The notes: generated by a model from the letters alone, not told the origin. A stretch of 52,053 nt of DNA from Paenibacillus macerans (GCF_023715465.1 NZ_JAMBOE010000025.1:1-52053), one strand, 5' to 3'. Positions 23,180-32,115 are shown, counted from the stretch's first letter. Translations and numbers: made by a program.

Positions 23180-25252
23180 GTGCAGAAACTCGCTCGCAGT
23201 GACAGATACCATCAGCGCAAACCGCGCCGGGCTTGGCGGCTGTTATTCAAGCTGACGCTCGGCACCGGACTGCTGGGCGTATGCGCCGCCGGCGTCCTGC
23301 TGTTATACCTGTATCAGGCCGATCTGCCTCTGGCGGATTCCGGCCGGAACTCGCAGCTGGTCGATAGCAAAGGGAATACGATCGCCGTTTTTTCGGACGG
23401 CAGCAAAAACCGCGAAAACGTGGATCTCCCGGAGATTTCCCCATGGCTGATCAAAGCGACGCTCGCGACCGAAGACCGGCATTTTTACGATCATTTCGGT
23501 TTTGACTTGAAAGGCATGGCCCGGGCGGCCCTCGTGAATTTGAAGGAGATGGGCAAAGTTCAAGGGGCCAGCACGTTAACACAGCAGCTCGCCCGCAATT
23601 TGTTCCTCACCCATGAGCGGACCTGGTCGCGGAAAATCAAGGAGGCTTTATACACGACCCAGCTGGAAATGAAATACGACAAGGATGACATCCTTAGCAT
23701 GTATTTGAACGAAATTTACTACGGCCACGGCGCTTACGGGATTGAGGCCGCCGCGCAAATGTACTTCGGCAAGCCCGCCAAGGATTTGAGCCTGGCCGAA
23801 AGCGCCATGCTGGCCGGAGTGCCAAAGGGGCCCACGTATTATTCACCTTTTAATCATATGAAAAACGCCAAAGACCGGCAGCGCACCGTGCTCTCGGCCA
23901 TGGTTGCCACCGGCGACATTTCCTCGGAGGAGGCGGACCGAGCCTATAACGAGATGCTGGCCTTTCAATCGCCGAAGCAGCAAAACCCCGTGGACAAAGC
24001 CCCTTACTTCCGCGATTACATCCGCAGCGTCGTGGTGGACGAGCTTGGATTCGATGAAACGCTGCTGGAGCATGGCGGGTTGAGCATTTACACGACGCTC
24101 GATCCGGACGCCCAGCAGGCAGCGGAGGCAGCCGTGGCCTCGGAGCTGGACAAAACGCCGGAGCTGGAGGCCGCCCTGATTTCCATCGATCCGCGCAACG
24201 GGTACGTCAAGGCGCTCGTAGGCGGGGCCAATTACAAGCAAAGTCAATACAATCATGTTTTTGCCACGACCCGCCAGCCGGGCTCCAGCTTTAAGCCGAT
24301 CATGTATTTGTCCGCACTGGCCTCCGGCAAAATGACGAGCGCCAGCAAGTTCAGCAGCCAGCCGACGCTGTTTCATTATGACGACAACCGCAAAACCTAC
24401 AGCCCGAAAAATTTCGGGGACAAATATTTGGGTGAAATCGACATGCGTCAGGCGATCGCTCATTCGGACAACATTTACGCCGTCAACACGATTTTGACCG
24501 TTGGCGCCGAGCAGGTGATCGAGCTGGGCCGGAAGATGGGGATCACCAGCCCGCTACAGCCGGTGCCGTCGCTGGCGTTGGGCACTTCCCCGATCAGCCC
24601 GTTCGAAATGGCCACCGCTTTTGCGGTGATCGGCAATCAGGGACGGAGCGTCAAACCGGTGGCTGTGCTGAGAATCACCGATTCCAGCGGGCGCGTGCTG
24701 TACGAGGCCAAAGCGGCCAAGCCCGAGCAGATCGTTGATCAGGCGGCGGCTTACGTGCTGACCAATCTGATGGAAAGCGTATTTGAAACCGGAGGCACCG
24801 GGAACCGGGTATCGGGTGAAATCAAGCGGCCGGTAGCCGGCAAAACCGGCACGACCAGCACGGACGCCTGGCTTGTCGGCTTTACGCCGGAGCTGTCCAC
24901 CGCCGTCTGGGTCGGGTACGATAAAGGCAAAACGCTTGGTACGGCGGAATCGCGCAAGGCCGCGCCGATTTTTGCCAAATTTACGGAAAAAGCGCTGGCA
25001 AAAGTACCGCCAAAAATTTTTCCGATTCCCGACGGCGTTGTCAGCGTCTATATCGACCCGGAGACCGGCAAACTGGCGACAACGGACTGCCCCGACAAGA
25101 AGCTGGAAGTGTTCATTCAGGGAACCGAGCCGACGGAATATTGCGAAGCGCACGGGGAAGGAAAACCGGAGCCGCTTCCGGAACCGGCCCAGGCGGAGAA
25201 GCAGGAAACCCATTCCTGGTGGAACGATTTGAAGCGCTGGTGGATGGACTGA
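23180..25252 (+). CDS. pbpG: Bifunctional class A penicillin-binding protein (PBP2d-like)
   Basis: 690 residues. Polymerises and cross-links peptidoglycan at the membrane. A short basic cytoplasmic tail, one membrane anchor (about 20-45), a GT51 glycosyltransferase domain (EDRHFYDHFGFD, QGASTLTQQLARNLFL, NEIYYGHGAYGIEAAA), then a transpeptidase domain with GSSFKP (catalytic Ser, SxxK), SDN (SxN) and KTGTT (KTG). A C-terminal Pro/Glu linker ends in Trp-rich WWNDLKRWWMD. GTG 23180 follows AAGGAG. It is divergent from speE; the B. subtilis counterpart at this locus is sporulation-linked pbpG, so a forespore role is likely but not shown. Confidence 0.92.
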   Translation: MQKLARSDRYHQRKPRRAWRLLFKLTLGTGLLGVCAAGVLLLYLYQADLPLADSGRNSQLVDSKGNTIAVFSDGSKNRENVDLPEISPWLIKATLATEDRHFYDHFGFDLKGMARAALVNLKEMGKVQGASTLTQQLARNLFLTHERTWSRKIKEALYTTQLEMKYDKDDILSMYLNEIYYGHGAYGIEAAAQMYFGKPAKDLSLAESAMLAGVPKGPTYYSPFNHMKNAKDRQRTVLSAMVATGDISSEEADRAYNEMLAFQSPKQQNPVDKAPYFRDYIRSVVVDELGFDETLLEHGGLSIYTTLDPDAQQAAEAAVASELDKTPELEAALISIDPRNGYVKALVGGANYKQSQYNHVFATTRQPGSSFKPIMYLSALASGKMTSASKFSSQPTLFHYDDNRKTYSPKNFGDKYLGEIDMRQAIAHSDNIYAVNTILTVGAEQVIELGRKMGITSPLQPVPSLALGTSPISPFEMATAFAVIGNQGRSVKPVAVLRITDSSGRVLYEAKAAKPEQIVDQAAAYVLTNLMESVFETGGTGNRVSGEIKRPVAGKTGTTSTDAWLVGFTPELSTAVWVGYDKGKTLGTAESRKAAPIFAKFTEKALAKVPPKIFPIPDGVVSVYIDPETGKLATTDCPDKKLEVFIQGTEPTEYCEAHGEGKPEPLPEPAQAEKQETHSWWNDLKRWWMD

Positions 25253-25351
25253 AGCGGAACGATCGGCGCTCATGCATGTGGACGAAACGCGCCCGGTTCT
25301 ATACCATAAAAGGGAGTTATAATTTCTACCCTAAAGGAGACTCCCCGATAG

Positions 25352-26017
25352 ATGAATCAAATCACGAAAAAAATCGTCCCCGGCCGCCCATTGCCCCCGG
25401 AATTCTACCGGCTTACCGCTCTGGAAGCCGGGCCCCTGCTTCTGGGGCACACGCTGGTCCGCCGGACGGAGGACGGCGACATCCGCTGCCGCATCGTGGA
25501 AACCGAGAGCTACGGGGGCGTGGAGGATAAAGGCAGCCATGCCTTCGGCGGGCGCCGCACCGCGCGCACCGAGATTATGTTCAGCAAGGGTGGCGTCGCT
25601 TATATTTATTTGATTTACGGCATGTACAACTGCCTGAACTTGGTCACCGGCGAGCCGGACGACCCGCAGGCGGTGCTGATCCGCGCCGTGGAGCCGTTGT
25701 CCCCGGCCGATGAAGCACTGATGCGCCAGCGCCGCGGCACGAAGGCACGCCGCCCGGTCGACTTGTCCGGAGGGCCGGGCAGACTGTGCCGTGCCCTGGA
25801 CATCGACAAATCGCTGAACGGCCTGCCGCTCAGCGAGCCCGGGTCCGCGCTGTGGCTGGAGTCCGGGGAGCGCGCGCCCGGCGGCGCCATTATGCAAGCG
25901 CCGCGGATCAATATCGCTTATGCCGCGGAATATGCCTCAAAGCCGTGGCGGTTTTATCTCCGCGATAACCCGTACGTTTCGGTCGTTGATAAGCAGGCCG
26001 TTGTTTGGACAAATTAG
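25352..26017 (+). CDS. DNA-3-methyladenine glycosylase (AAG/MPG family)
   Basis: 221 residues. Base-excision repair enzyme that flips out and cleaves alkylated and deaminated purines. The catalytic Glu is in RIVETESYGG, followed by SHAFGGRRTARTEIMF and GGVAYIYLIYGMYNCLN with the intercalating Tyr region, and LSGGPGRLCRALDI. Length is typical. ATG 25352 has AAAGGAG about 12 nt upstream. It follows pbpG by about 100 bp in the same direction, with no terminator seen between them. Confidence 0.92.
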   Translation: MNQITKKIVPGRPLPPEFYRLTALEAGPLLLGHTLVRRTEDGDIRCRIVETESYGGVEDKGSHAFGGRRTARTEIMFSKGGVAYIYLIYGMYNCLNLVTGEPDDPQAVLIRAVEPLSPADEALMRQRRGTKARRPVDLSGGPGRLCRALDIDKSLNGLPLSEPGSALWLESGERAPGGAIMQAPRINIAYAAEYASKPWRFYLRDNPYVSVVDKQAVVWTN

Positions 26018-26098
26018 GATTCCATTTTATTCCACAACTTTTTCGTGTTTCATCCGTTTAATTCTACGTATCTACTTACTTCAGTAGGAGGATCAACG

Positions 26099-27259
26099 AT
26101 GAAACACGTAATCTCGTTCGCCAAAGCGGCGGCGGCCCTCATGTTATCCTTGACGGTTGCGGCGGGAGCCCTGCCCGGCCTGCAGCCGTTTTCGGCCACA
26201 GCCGCCGCGGCAGCAGCGAAAGGGCCCATAATCTATGGCCTGGAACACGCCACGTTTAGGCAATCGGGCCAGCTTTACCTTCCTTTGAAGGAAGTCGCCC
26301 CCCTTTTGGACCTGCAAGTTGGGTATGACAACACCACCAAAACAACCGAAGTCACGGGCGTGCAGCAATTGGCCAAGCTCAAATCCGGGAAATCTTCAGC
26401 AACCGGGAAAAGCGGGAAAACGATCGCTTTAGGCGCTCCGATTCTGGTCAAAAACGGGGACACTTACGTCCCGGCCTCTTTGTTTTCCAAACTGTTCGGC
26501 ATCTCGATCAAAGCGGGCAATGCCAAGGAGCCGGGCGAAATCAGCTTTTCTTATAGCCCCCAATATTTCACGTTGCGCTCAGGCAGTATGCTGTTCTGGA
26601 TGAACAAGCAGCATGGCGTCATCTATGCCGGACCAAGCGGACAGCTTCCCGAGCGAGCGGGCAAGGTGGCCGTCAGAGACCCGGATTGGCTCGGCGGAAA
26701 GGCGCAAAAAATCGACGATTCCACCTATGTCCTGGACATCAGCAACTCCTACGGGGAGCCGCATATCAACAACAGCTGGTACCGCATTCTGCTGCATGAC
26801 GGGAAGATCGTCCGGCAGTCCGCCATGCATTTCGGAGGCCCTCCCTTTGGAAATCTGCATGAAAATGTTCTGACGTATGACGGCAGAATCGTGTTGAACG
26901 ACGGACAGATTGCCAAATTGTACACGAAGGATGGACAACTAACCGAAACTATCAACTTGGTACAGTTTGGCGGCACCAAGGATGTTTACAGTTTGGAGGC
27001 GCTGGAGGACGACTTTCTGCTGATCCGGCCTTACTCGTCAGGAACGCTGCTGCTGATCGACCGCAAGACCGGGGAACGGACAGCCCCTTATTTAAAGTTG
27101 CTTCAAGAGGACGACATCCAATGGATTCAAATGAACGATCTCAACGCCGATGACGGGCTGACCTACACTGGCCGGACTGGCTCCATCCTCCATTTCGACT
27201 GGGAGGGCTTCAATTCAAGCCCAGGGGGCAGCAAATCGCTTGATCTTACCAGTGATTAA
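26099..27259 (+). CDS. Secreted stalk-domain protein with beta-propeller-like C-terminal region
   Basis: 386 residues. A signal peptide with a hydrophobic/Ala-rich core (about 1-40, LMLSLTVAAGALPGL) precedes a stalk-like domain (LYLPLKEVAPLLDLQVGYD, then VPASLFSKLFGISIKA). The C-terminal ~230 residues contain repeated short strands (KIDDSTYVLDISNSYGE, DGRIVLNDGQIAKLYTKDGQLTE, SLEALEDDFLLIRPY) as in propeller or TolB-like folds; no catalytic motif is recognised. ATG 26099 follows GTAGGAGG. Likely cell-surface; function unknown. Confidence 0.75.
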   Translation: MKHVISFAKAAAALMLSLTVAAGALPGLQPFSATAAAAAAKGPIIYGLEHATFRQSGQLYLPLKEVAPLLDLQVGYDNTTKTTEVTGVQQLAKLKSGKSSATGKSGKTIALGAPILVKNGDTYVPASLFSKLFGISIKAGNAKEPGEISFSYSPQYFTLRSGSMLFWMNKQHGVIYAGPSGQLPERAGKVAVRDPDWLGGKAQKIDDSTYVLDISNSYGEPHINNSWYRILLHDGKIVRQSAMHFGGPPFGNLHENVLTYDGRIVLNDGQIAKLYTKDGQLTETINLVQFGGTKDVYSLEALEDDFLLIRPYSSGTLLLIDRKTGERTAPYLKLLQEDDIQWIQMNDLNADDGLTYTGRTGSILHFDWEGFNSSPGGSKSLDLTSD

Positions 27260-27265
27260 GAAAAA

Positions 27266-27297
27266 CCGCCGGAGAAATTCGCTCCGGCGTTCTTTGA
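27266..27297 (+). terminator. Intrinsic terminator of the stalk-protein gene
   Basis: CGCCGGAG-AAATTCG-CTCCGGCG followed by TTCTTT, directly after the stop codon. Confidence 0.8.
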
Positions 27298-27356
27298 TGT
27301 GCAAAACCATACTTTTTTGGTGGAGAGGGAATGGGGTGCGGAAAGCCACAACCGGA

Positions 27357-27556
27357 AATAGAGGTAATTTGTGGCGCTATTTTTGTACTTCTTTCCTTCT
27401 ACGCAAAATAGCGGTAATTTTAGGCTCTATTTGGAGACTAAGCTTGAAAAATGCGCCTTTGGGCCTTGTCTATTAAAATATAGAGGTAAAAAAATCCTCT
27501 ATTCTAGCTTCACTTCCCTTTTTAGCGAAAATAAGGACCATTTTTACCGTTATTCC
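27357..27556. repeat. Family C intergenic repeat (AAATAGMGGTAA units, 2 direct + 2 inverted)
   Basis: Four ~29-bp units, each a small hairpin bounded by AAATAG and CTATTT-like ends: 27357-27386 and 27407-27435 (50 bp apart, containing AGAGGTAA and AGCGGTAA), then 27477-27505 and 27528-27556 (51 bp apart) where the GGTAA core reads in reverse as TTACC. Only one copy is in the window. It lies between two terminators (27266-27297 and 27624-27678). No coding potential is seen. Confidence 0.75.
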
Positions 27557-27623
27557 TATAGTCTCCACAAAAACTCAGACAGCGGTTCCGGTCTCCTATC
27601 CAATGACAATGGCAAACCGAGAA

Positions 27624-27678
27624 TAAAAAAACAGCGAACCCTCGCTGCAGCCTGAACGGCGAGGGTTCGCTGTTTTAT
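27624..27678. terminator. Bidirectional intrinsic terminator after ywhD
   Basis: ACAGCGAACCCTCGC and GCGAGGGTTCGCTGT form a perfect 15-bp stem with A-tract and T-tract on opposite sides, so it can stop transcription from both strands. On the minus strand it ends ywhD. Confidence 0.9.
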
Positions 27679-27698
27679 TATCTGCATCTCACGGACTT

Positions 27699-28211
27699 TT
27701 AAGCCTCCAAAGCGCTTTTCAGCTCTCCCGGCGTGCGGTCCCACCACTCGGCGTTGGTATCGATCAGCAGGTTTTTGAGCGCCGCCTTTTGCGCCGCCGC
27801 CAATCCATCCAGGATGACCCGGCGCTTCAAGGCATAGTCCATTTTGTTTACGTGGTCCGCGAGGATTTTCCAGCCGCGCCGCGCCTCCGTATCGATCCAC
27901 ATCTCGCAGGCGGTCATCCCGCCGTAAAATTGCCCCTCCGGACCGCGGTCGACCGCGACCCAAACGATCCACACCTGCCGGCCGTTCGGAACATCCTCCC
28001 GGTTCATCGAAAATTTGATGCCTTTTTCCACCTTGCTCTTGGCGTGCATCGCCCCGACATCGATGTACGCTTCATCGCCGTCGATGATGACCGGCGACAT
28101 GCTGTTCAAATCGATGGAGCCTGCGCCAAATCCTTTATGCTTGCTTTTCTCGTCGTTGCTGATGATATTCAAGGCGAAAATTTTTTTGCCCGTTTTTGGT
28201 GATTGATCCAT
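27699..28211 (-). CDS. ywhD: YwhD family protein
   Basis: 170 residues, cytoplasmic. Matches the remembered B. subtilis YwhD along most of its length: FALNIISNDE..., GFGAGSIDLNSMSPVIIDGDEAYIDVGAMHAKSKVEKGIKF, VPNGRQVWIVWVAVDRGPEGQFYGGMTACEMWID. The family has no assigned function. ATG 28211 is preferred because GGAGG lies 5 nt upstream; an earlier ATG contains that site. In B. subtilis it also lies by pbpG and speE, so the neighbourhood is conserved though rearranged. Confidence 0.9.
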   Translation of the reverse strand: MDQSPKTGKKIFALNIISNDEKSKHKGFGAGSIDLNSMSPVIIDGDEAYIDVGAMHAKSKVEKGIKFSMNREDVPNGRQVWIVWVAVDRGPEGQFYGGMTACEMWIDTEARRGWKILADHVNKMDYALKRRVILDGLAAAQKAALKNLLIDTNAEWWDRTPGELKSALEA

Positions 28212-28362
28212 AATGTCCTCCATTATTCGCGAATCTATAGACGGTTCTCCGTAATATTCAGCCTTTTTGAGGCCTTATTGATTAATTCAATTTTAGCTAA
28301 TAATCTGCCAAAAGCAAACATATACATGCTGTAGATGCTTGTCAACGGGAGGTATCCATTGT

Positions 28363-30363
28363 ATGACCCGACGTACTAAGATCTACGGCATTTCCATCCT
28401 TGCTTTGTGTTTAATTCTCGGAACGGCTGGATTTGCCCTCCAGGCAGGCCAGGAGGATGCGGCTTCGTTCGCCCCGGAAAAGGGCAAGCCCAAGGCCTTC
28501 CAAAATACCGGACAAACCCCGGCCGCACCACAGGCCGAAAGCATCCAGCAGCCGAAGGCGGAGGTGCTCAGCAACCGGGTTGCCGAATACCACATCGACG
28601 TTGCGCTCAATGAACAGGACGGGACGCTCACCGGCACGGAGACGCTGACATGGACCCATCCCGGCAAAAAAACGGTCAACGAAATTTATTTGCACTTGTA
28701 CCCCAACGCCTTCTCCTCCGCGGACACCACGTTTATGAAGGAATCGGGCGGAAAGCTGCGCGGGGATGTCATGCCCAAGGACGGCTGGGGCTCGATGGAA
28801 ATCACCGAACTGCGAACGACGGACGGCATTTCCCTGCTCCACCGGTTGCAGTATGTCCAGCCGGATGACGGTAACGCGAAGGACAAAACTTTGGCCAAAG
28901 TGCGTCTGCCGGTGGCGGTTCAAGGCGGGGAAAGCCTGACGCTGAAGATGAAGTATACCGTCAAGCTGCCGAAGGTTTTTGCGCGGATGGGGACGGCGGG
29001 AAATTTCGTGATGGCCGGGCAGTGGTTCCCGAAAATCAGCGTATATGAGCCTGCGGGTACCCGGGGGCGCACGGCGGAAGGCTGGAATCTCCACCAATAC
29101 CACGGAAACTCCGAATTTTATGCCGATTTTGGCATATACAACGTGAGAATTAATGTGCCCGAAACCTATACCGTCGCCGCTACCGGATTTCAAACGAAAA
29201 AGGCGGCCATTCGGGATGGACGGAAAACGGTGCAGTTTTATGCCGACGATGTTCACGATTTCGCCTGGGCGGCTTCCCCCGATTTCATTTATGCGGAAGA
29301 GCCGTTTTCCTCCTCCGAGGTGCCCGGCGTGCGGATTAAGCTTTACCTGGATCCGGCCCATCAGGATTTGAAAGAGCGCTATTTTTATGCGGCCAAGTCG
29401 GCTTTGTCCAATTTCAGCAGATGGTACGGACGTTACCCTTATTCGACCCTGTCCATCGTGGTGCCCCCCACGGACGGGAACGGAGCAGGCGGGATGGAAT
29501 ACCCGACGCTCGTAACCGCATTTGGCGCCAGCAGCGACTCCCCCGGCTACGACGAGCTGGAGCGGACGGTCATTCACGAAATCGCGCATCAATTTTTTTA
29601 CGGCATGATTGCGAGCAACGAATTTGAAGAGGCTTGGCTGGATGAAAGCTTCGCGTCCTATGCGGAGGATAAATTGATGGAGCAGGAGTTCGGAATCAGC
29701 CCAACGCTTCCGATTCAGGCCGCGCTGATTTCCGCGCCGGCTCCGCTGACCCAAAACGCCTGGAAGTACGGCTCCAGCGACGGCTATACCAAAAATGCCT
29801 ATTACCGCGGTAAGCTTATTTTGCTCGATATTGAACGCCAGGTGGGAAGTAAAACGATGAAGCGCATTTTAACGGTTTATGCCCACAAATACCGCTTCAA
29901 ACATCCAACGACGGCCGACTTTCAGCGGGTTGTCGAACAAGTCACCGGTCGCAGCTGGAAAAACTATTTTTCGCAATATGTATACGACGGCAAAATGGCC
30001 GATTTCTCCGTTGACCAAATCACGGTGAATCCGCTCCGTCAGAATGGCGCCACCGTTTACGAATCCACTGTCGTCATCTCCCGCAAAGGGGCGACCTATC
30101 CAAAGGTCCCGCTGCTGTTCGCGTTCCAAGACGGGCATACGGTGCGAAAACAATGGAAAGGCGAGGACAGCCGCGTCGAGCTTGAGCTGACATACAAGGA
30201 GCCGCTTGCCTGGGTGCAAATCGATCCGGACTATTCGCTGGTGGTCGAAAACAAACATATCAACAACTATTTGAAAACGGAGGTGCCCGAACCTCTCCTT
30301 TCGCGCTCCAATATGAGCGTGACCAAGCTAATCGAGGCCCTGCTCGGAACGCTTATATGGTAA
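28363..30363 (+). CDS. M1-family-like zinc metallopeptidase, membrane-anchored or secreted
   Basis: 666 residues. An N-terminal signal anchor (about 5-28) and Pro/Gln-rich linker precede an aminopeptidase-N-like beta domain (VAEYHIDVALNEQDGTLTGTETLTW, IYLHLYPNAF). The zinc site is complete: H405-E-I-A-H409 with E428 after exactly 18 residues (EEAWLDES), the gluzincin pattern. GGMEYP replaces the exopeptidase GAMEN motif. A C-terminal beta domain follows. ATG 28363 follows GGGAGG by 10 nt. It is 20 bp upstream of the next membrane-protein gene and probably co-transcribed. Substrate unknown. Confidence 0.9.
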   Translation: MTRRTKIYGISILALCLILGTAGFALQAGQEDAASFAPEKGKPKAFQNTGQTPAAPQAESIQQPKAEVLSNRVAEYHIDVALNEQDGTLTGTETLTWTHPGKKTVNEIYLHLYPNAFSSADTTFMKESGGKLRGDVMPKDGWGSMEITELRTTDGISLLHRLQYVQPDDGNAKDKTLAKVRLPVAVQGGESLTLKMKYTVKLPKVFARMGTAGNFVMAGQWFPKISVYEPAGTRGRTAEGWNLHQYHGNSEFYADFGIYNVRINVPETYTVAATGFQTKKAAIRDGRKTVQFYADDVHDFAWAASPDFIYAEEPFSSSEVPGVRIKLYLDPAHQDLKERYFYAAKSALSNFSRWYGRYPYSTLSIVVPPTDGNGAGGMEYPTLVTAFGASSDSPGYDELERTVIHEIAHQFFYGMIASNEFEEAWLDESFASYAEDKLMEQEFGISPTLPIQAALISAPAPLTQNAWKYGSSDGYTKNAYYRGKLILLDIERQVGSKTMKRILTVYAHKYRFKHPTTADFQRVVEQVTGRSWKNYFSQYVYDGKMADFSVDQITVNPLRQNGATVYESTVVISRKGATYPKVPLLFAFQDGHTVRKQWKGEDSRVELELTYKEPLAWVQIDPDYSLVVENKHINNYLKTEVPEPLLSRSNMSVTKLIEALLGTLIW

Positions 30364-30383
30364 CTTTTAGGGGGTAATAGAGT

Positions 30384-31214
30384 ATGACCTATGTGCGTCA
30401 GGGATGGAGCCTGCTGAAAAGCCAGTTTCCCTCCGTCATCATTTTGTTCCTGTATCAGCTGCTGTGGGGGTTGTTTTTGTACCGGCTGGTCGATACTGCC
30501 GTTACCGCTCTGCTGCAAAGATATCCGGATCCGCCGCCCACGCAGCTCAGCCGGTTTCTGTTTCTGCTGGAAGGGCGTATTTATTTGGGGAGCAATCCGG
30601 ACGTCCGCCTTTATTTGGGATTGCTGATCGGCATGGCGGTTCTGCGTCTTCTGCTCACGCCTCTCATTCAAGCGGGAATTTTTTACGGGCTTGTCCCTTC
30701 CGAGAGCCGCGCGCACGGACTGCCGCTGTTCCGCGGAATGAAGGAATTCTGGAAACCGGTCGCCCTGTTTTATGCCCTTGAACTTATTTTAATTATGCTG
30801 CCTTCCTTCTGGATTGTTCCCAAGCTCCTGCGATTATGGCCGTATCTGCTGGGGTCCGGGGGACAAATGGCCCCGATGCTGACGGGCCTCATCTACATCC
30901 TGGGTTGGTTCGTTTACGGCTGGCTGGCAAGGCAATGCCTCCTCTACCTGCAATTTGGATATTTGTTTAAATCCAGCGTCTGGGGTTCCCTCCTCGTCTG
31001 TTTCCGGCACCTTCTGCAGGGCATCGGGATCTCCCTGATCCTGGGCGCGTTCGGACTGGGCGTTTTCCTGCTGTTCGGAACGGTCTCCTGGATCTGGACC
31101 GGCATGCTGGCGCTGATCCTGCAGCAAACCTACCCTCTTTTTCGCAGCGCTTTTAAAGTTTGGCAAGTCACTTCGCAATATCGCCTCTGGCAGACAAAAA
31201 TCGAAAAAAGTTAA
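30384..31214 (+). CDS. Integral membrane protein of unknown function
   Basis: 276 residues with about five to six hydrophobic segments (near 15-38, 85-108, 130-150, 170-190, 213-245) and a soluble loop between the first two. No motif is recognised; the general look is of uncharacterised DUF-type multi-pass proteins. It follows the M1-like peptidase by 20 bp with a GGGGGTAAT-type ribosome site, so it may support that peptidase or its transport, which is inference. Ends with a strong terminator. Confidence 0.7.
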   Translation: MTYVRQGWSLLKSQFPSVIILFLYQLLWGLFLYRLVDTAVTALLQRYPDPPPTQLSRFLFLLEGRIYLGSNPDVRLYLGLLIGMAVLRLLLTPLIQAGIFYGLVPSESRAHGLPLFRGMKEFWKPVALFYALELILIMLPSFWIVPKLLRLWPYLLGSGGQMAPMLTGLIYILGWFVYGWLARQCLLYLQFGYLFKSSVWGSLLVCFRHLLQGIGISLILGAFGLGVFLLFGTVSWIWTGMLALILQQTYPLFRSAFKVWQVTSQYRLWQTKIEKS

Positions 31215-31243
31215 TTTTTTTTCATCTCTCCGAAACCTTTACG

Positions 31244-31288
31244 ACACAAGGCCTTCGCGACATTGCGAAGGCCTTGTGTGAGGTTTTC
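31244..31288 (+). terminator. Intrinsic terminator of the M1 peptidase/membrane-protein unit
   Basis: ACACAAGGCCTTCGC-GACATT-GCGAAGGCCTTGTGT, a perfect 15-bp stem, followed by GAGGTTTTCCCC. Confidence 0.8.
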
Positions 31289-31313
31289 CCCTCTTAATCT
31301 TGCGAATTAACCA

Positions 31314-31343
31314 TTGCCAAATGATCCCTGTCTTTGTTAAAAT
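31314..31343 (+). promoter_or_regulatory. Sigma-A promoter of the first riboswitch/NlpC-P60 unit
   Basis: TTGCCA (31314-31319), 18 bp, TAAAAT (31338-31343). The second unit has the same boxes at 17 bp. Transcription would start near 31350, about 90 nt before the aptamer. Confidence 0.6.
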
Positions 31344-31440
31344 AACAGCAGCACAATTTCAGTAACAGTTTTGTAATTATTTTTGTCATCTTTGGCAGGA
31401 AAATAGCAAGGTATGTCGAATAAGTCTTATCAGGTGTGAA

Positions 31441-31556
31441 ATCAAAGCCGAATTCCCTGCGCCGGGGAAACGGGGGAACCACTTTGGGTGAATTGATCTC
31501 GTAAGTGAGGGATCATAGGGAACCTTCAACCGAATCCTTAAGCTAACCTCGTAGGC
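31441..31556 (+). promoter_or_regulatory. Cyclic di-AMP riboswitch (ydaO/yuaA class), copy 1
   Basis: The sequence carries the class signature in order: GCCGAATTCC, CGGGGAAACGGGGGAACCA, GGGTGAATTGATC, AGGGAACCTTCAACCGAATCC and AGCTAACCTCGTAGGC. Such aptamers bind c-di-AMP and turn off cell-wall hydrolase and osmolyte genes. The ribosome site GGAAGGAG begins about 5 nt after the aptamer; no terminator fits between, so control of translation start is likely. Confidence 0.93.
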
Positions 31557-31575
31557 ATTGGAAGGAGCATACTTC

Positions 31576-32046
31576 TTGAAAAAGCGTTTGACCGTAACAG
31601 CAGTAAGTTTCGCGTTGCTCTTCACTATCGGAACTGGCAGCGTTTTCGCGGATTCCAAGTTGAACAGCGCCGTTGACGAAGGTCTCGGATCTCCTTATTC
31701 CGCAGGCGGAACAACGACTTCCGGTTTTGACTGTTCCGGATTTACGATGTTTGTATTTAAGCAGCTCGGTATTGATCTTCCTCATCAATCAGGCTCCCAA
31801 TTTGAGATGGGAACAAAAGTTTCCAAGGACGAATTAATCGCTGGCGATCTGGTGTTCTTCAACACTTCCGGCGATGGCATATCTCATGTTGGCATTTATG
31901 TCGGTGACGGCGAGTTTGCACATGCCTCTTCCTCCAAAGGAGTGGTCATCAGCAAACTGAGCGAAAGCTACTATGAGAAGCGGTATGTCGGAGCGAAACG
32001 CATTATGAGCTCCGAGAAATATGAAGCTGTAACGGCCGAACAGTAA
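31576..32046 (+). CDS. Secreted NlpC/P60 peptidoglycan endopeptidase, copy 1
   Basis: 156 residues. Cleaves peptide stems of peptidoglycan outside the cell. A signal peptide (about 1-25, ending SVFA) is followed directly by one NlpC/P60 domain with catalytic C53 in FDCSGF, H104 in ISHVGIYVGDGEFAHA, and a second polar residue in the strand after it; no LysM or SH3 module. The start is TTG at 31576, 8 nt from GAAGGAG, as in its neighbour copy. Controlled by the c-di-AMP riboswitch upstream. Paralogue of 32431-32913. Confidence 0.92.
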   Translation: MKKRLTVTAVSFALLFTIGTGSVFADSKLNSAVDEGLGSPYSAGGTTTSGFDCSGFTMFVFKQLGIDLPHQSGSQFEMGTKVSKDELIAGDLVFFNTSGDGISHVGIYVGDGEFAHASSSKGVVISKLSESYYEKRYVGAKRIMSSEKYEAVTAEQ

Positions 32047-32070
32047 TCGCAAACACTATAACGATTCGAC

Positions 32071-32115
32071 AAACCCGCAGGGATGATGGGGCAGCCACGT
32101 CTCTGCGGGTTTTTC
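32071..32115 (+). terminator. Intrinsic terminator between the two NlpC/P60 units
   Basis: AAACCCGCAG...CTGCGGGT followed by TTTTTC, about 25 bp after the stop of copy 1, so the second unit needs its own promoter. Confidence 0.85.

Noticed and set aside
28411..29754. 447-codon frame opposite the M1-like peptidase
   Set aside because: Arg/His/Gly-rich shadow; the plus-strand protein has an exact zinc-binding motif.
31381..31788. Minus-strand open frames across the riboswitch regions
   Set aside because: They read the complement of structured aptamer sequence and the NlpC/P60 gene; similar frames recur at copy 2 only because the aptamers are similar.
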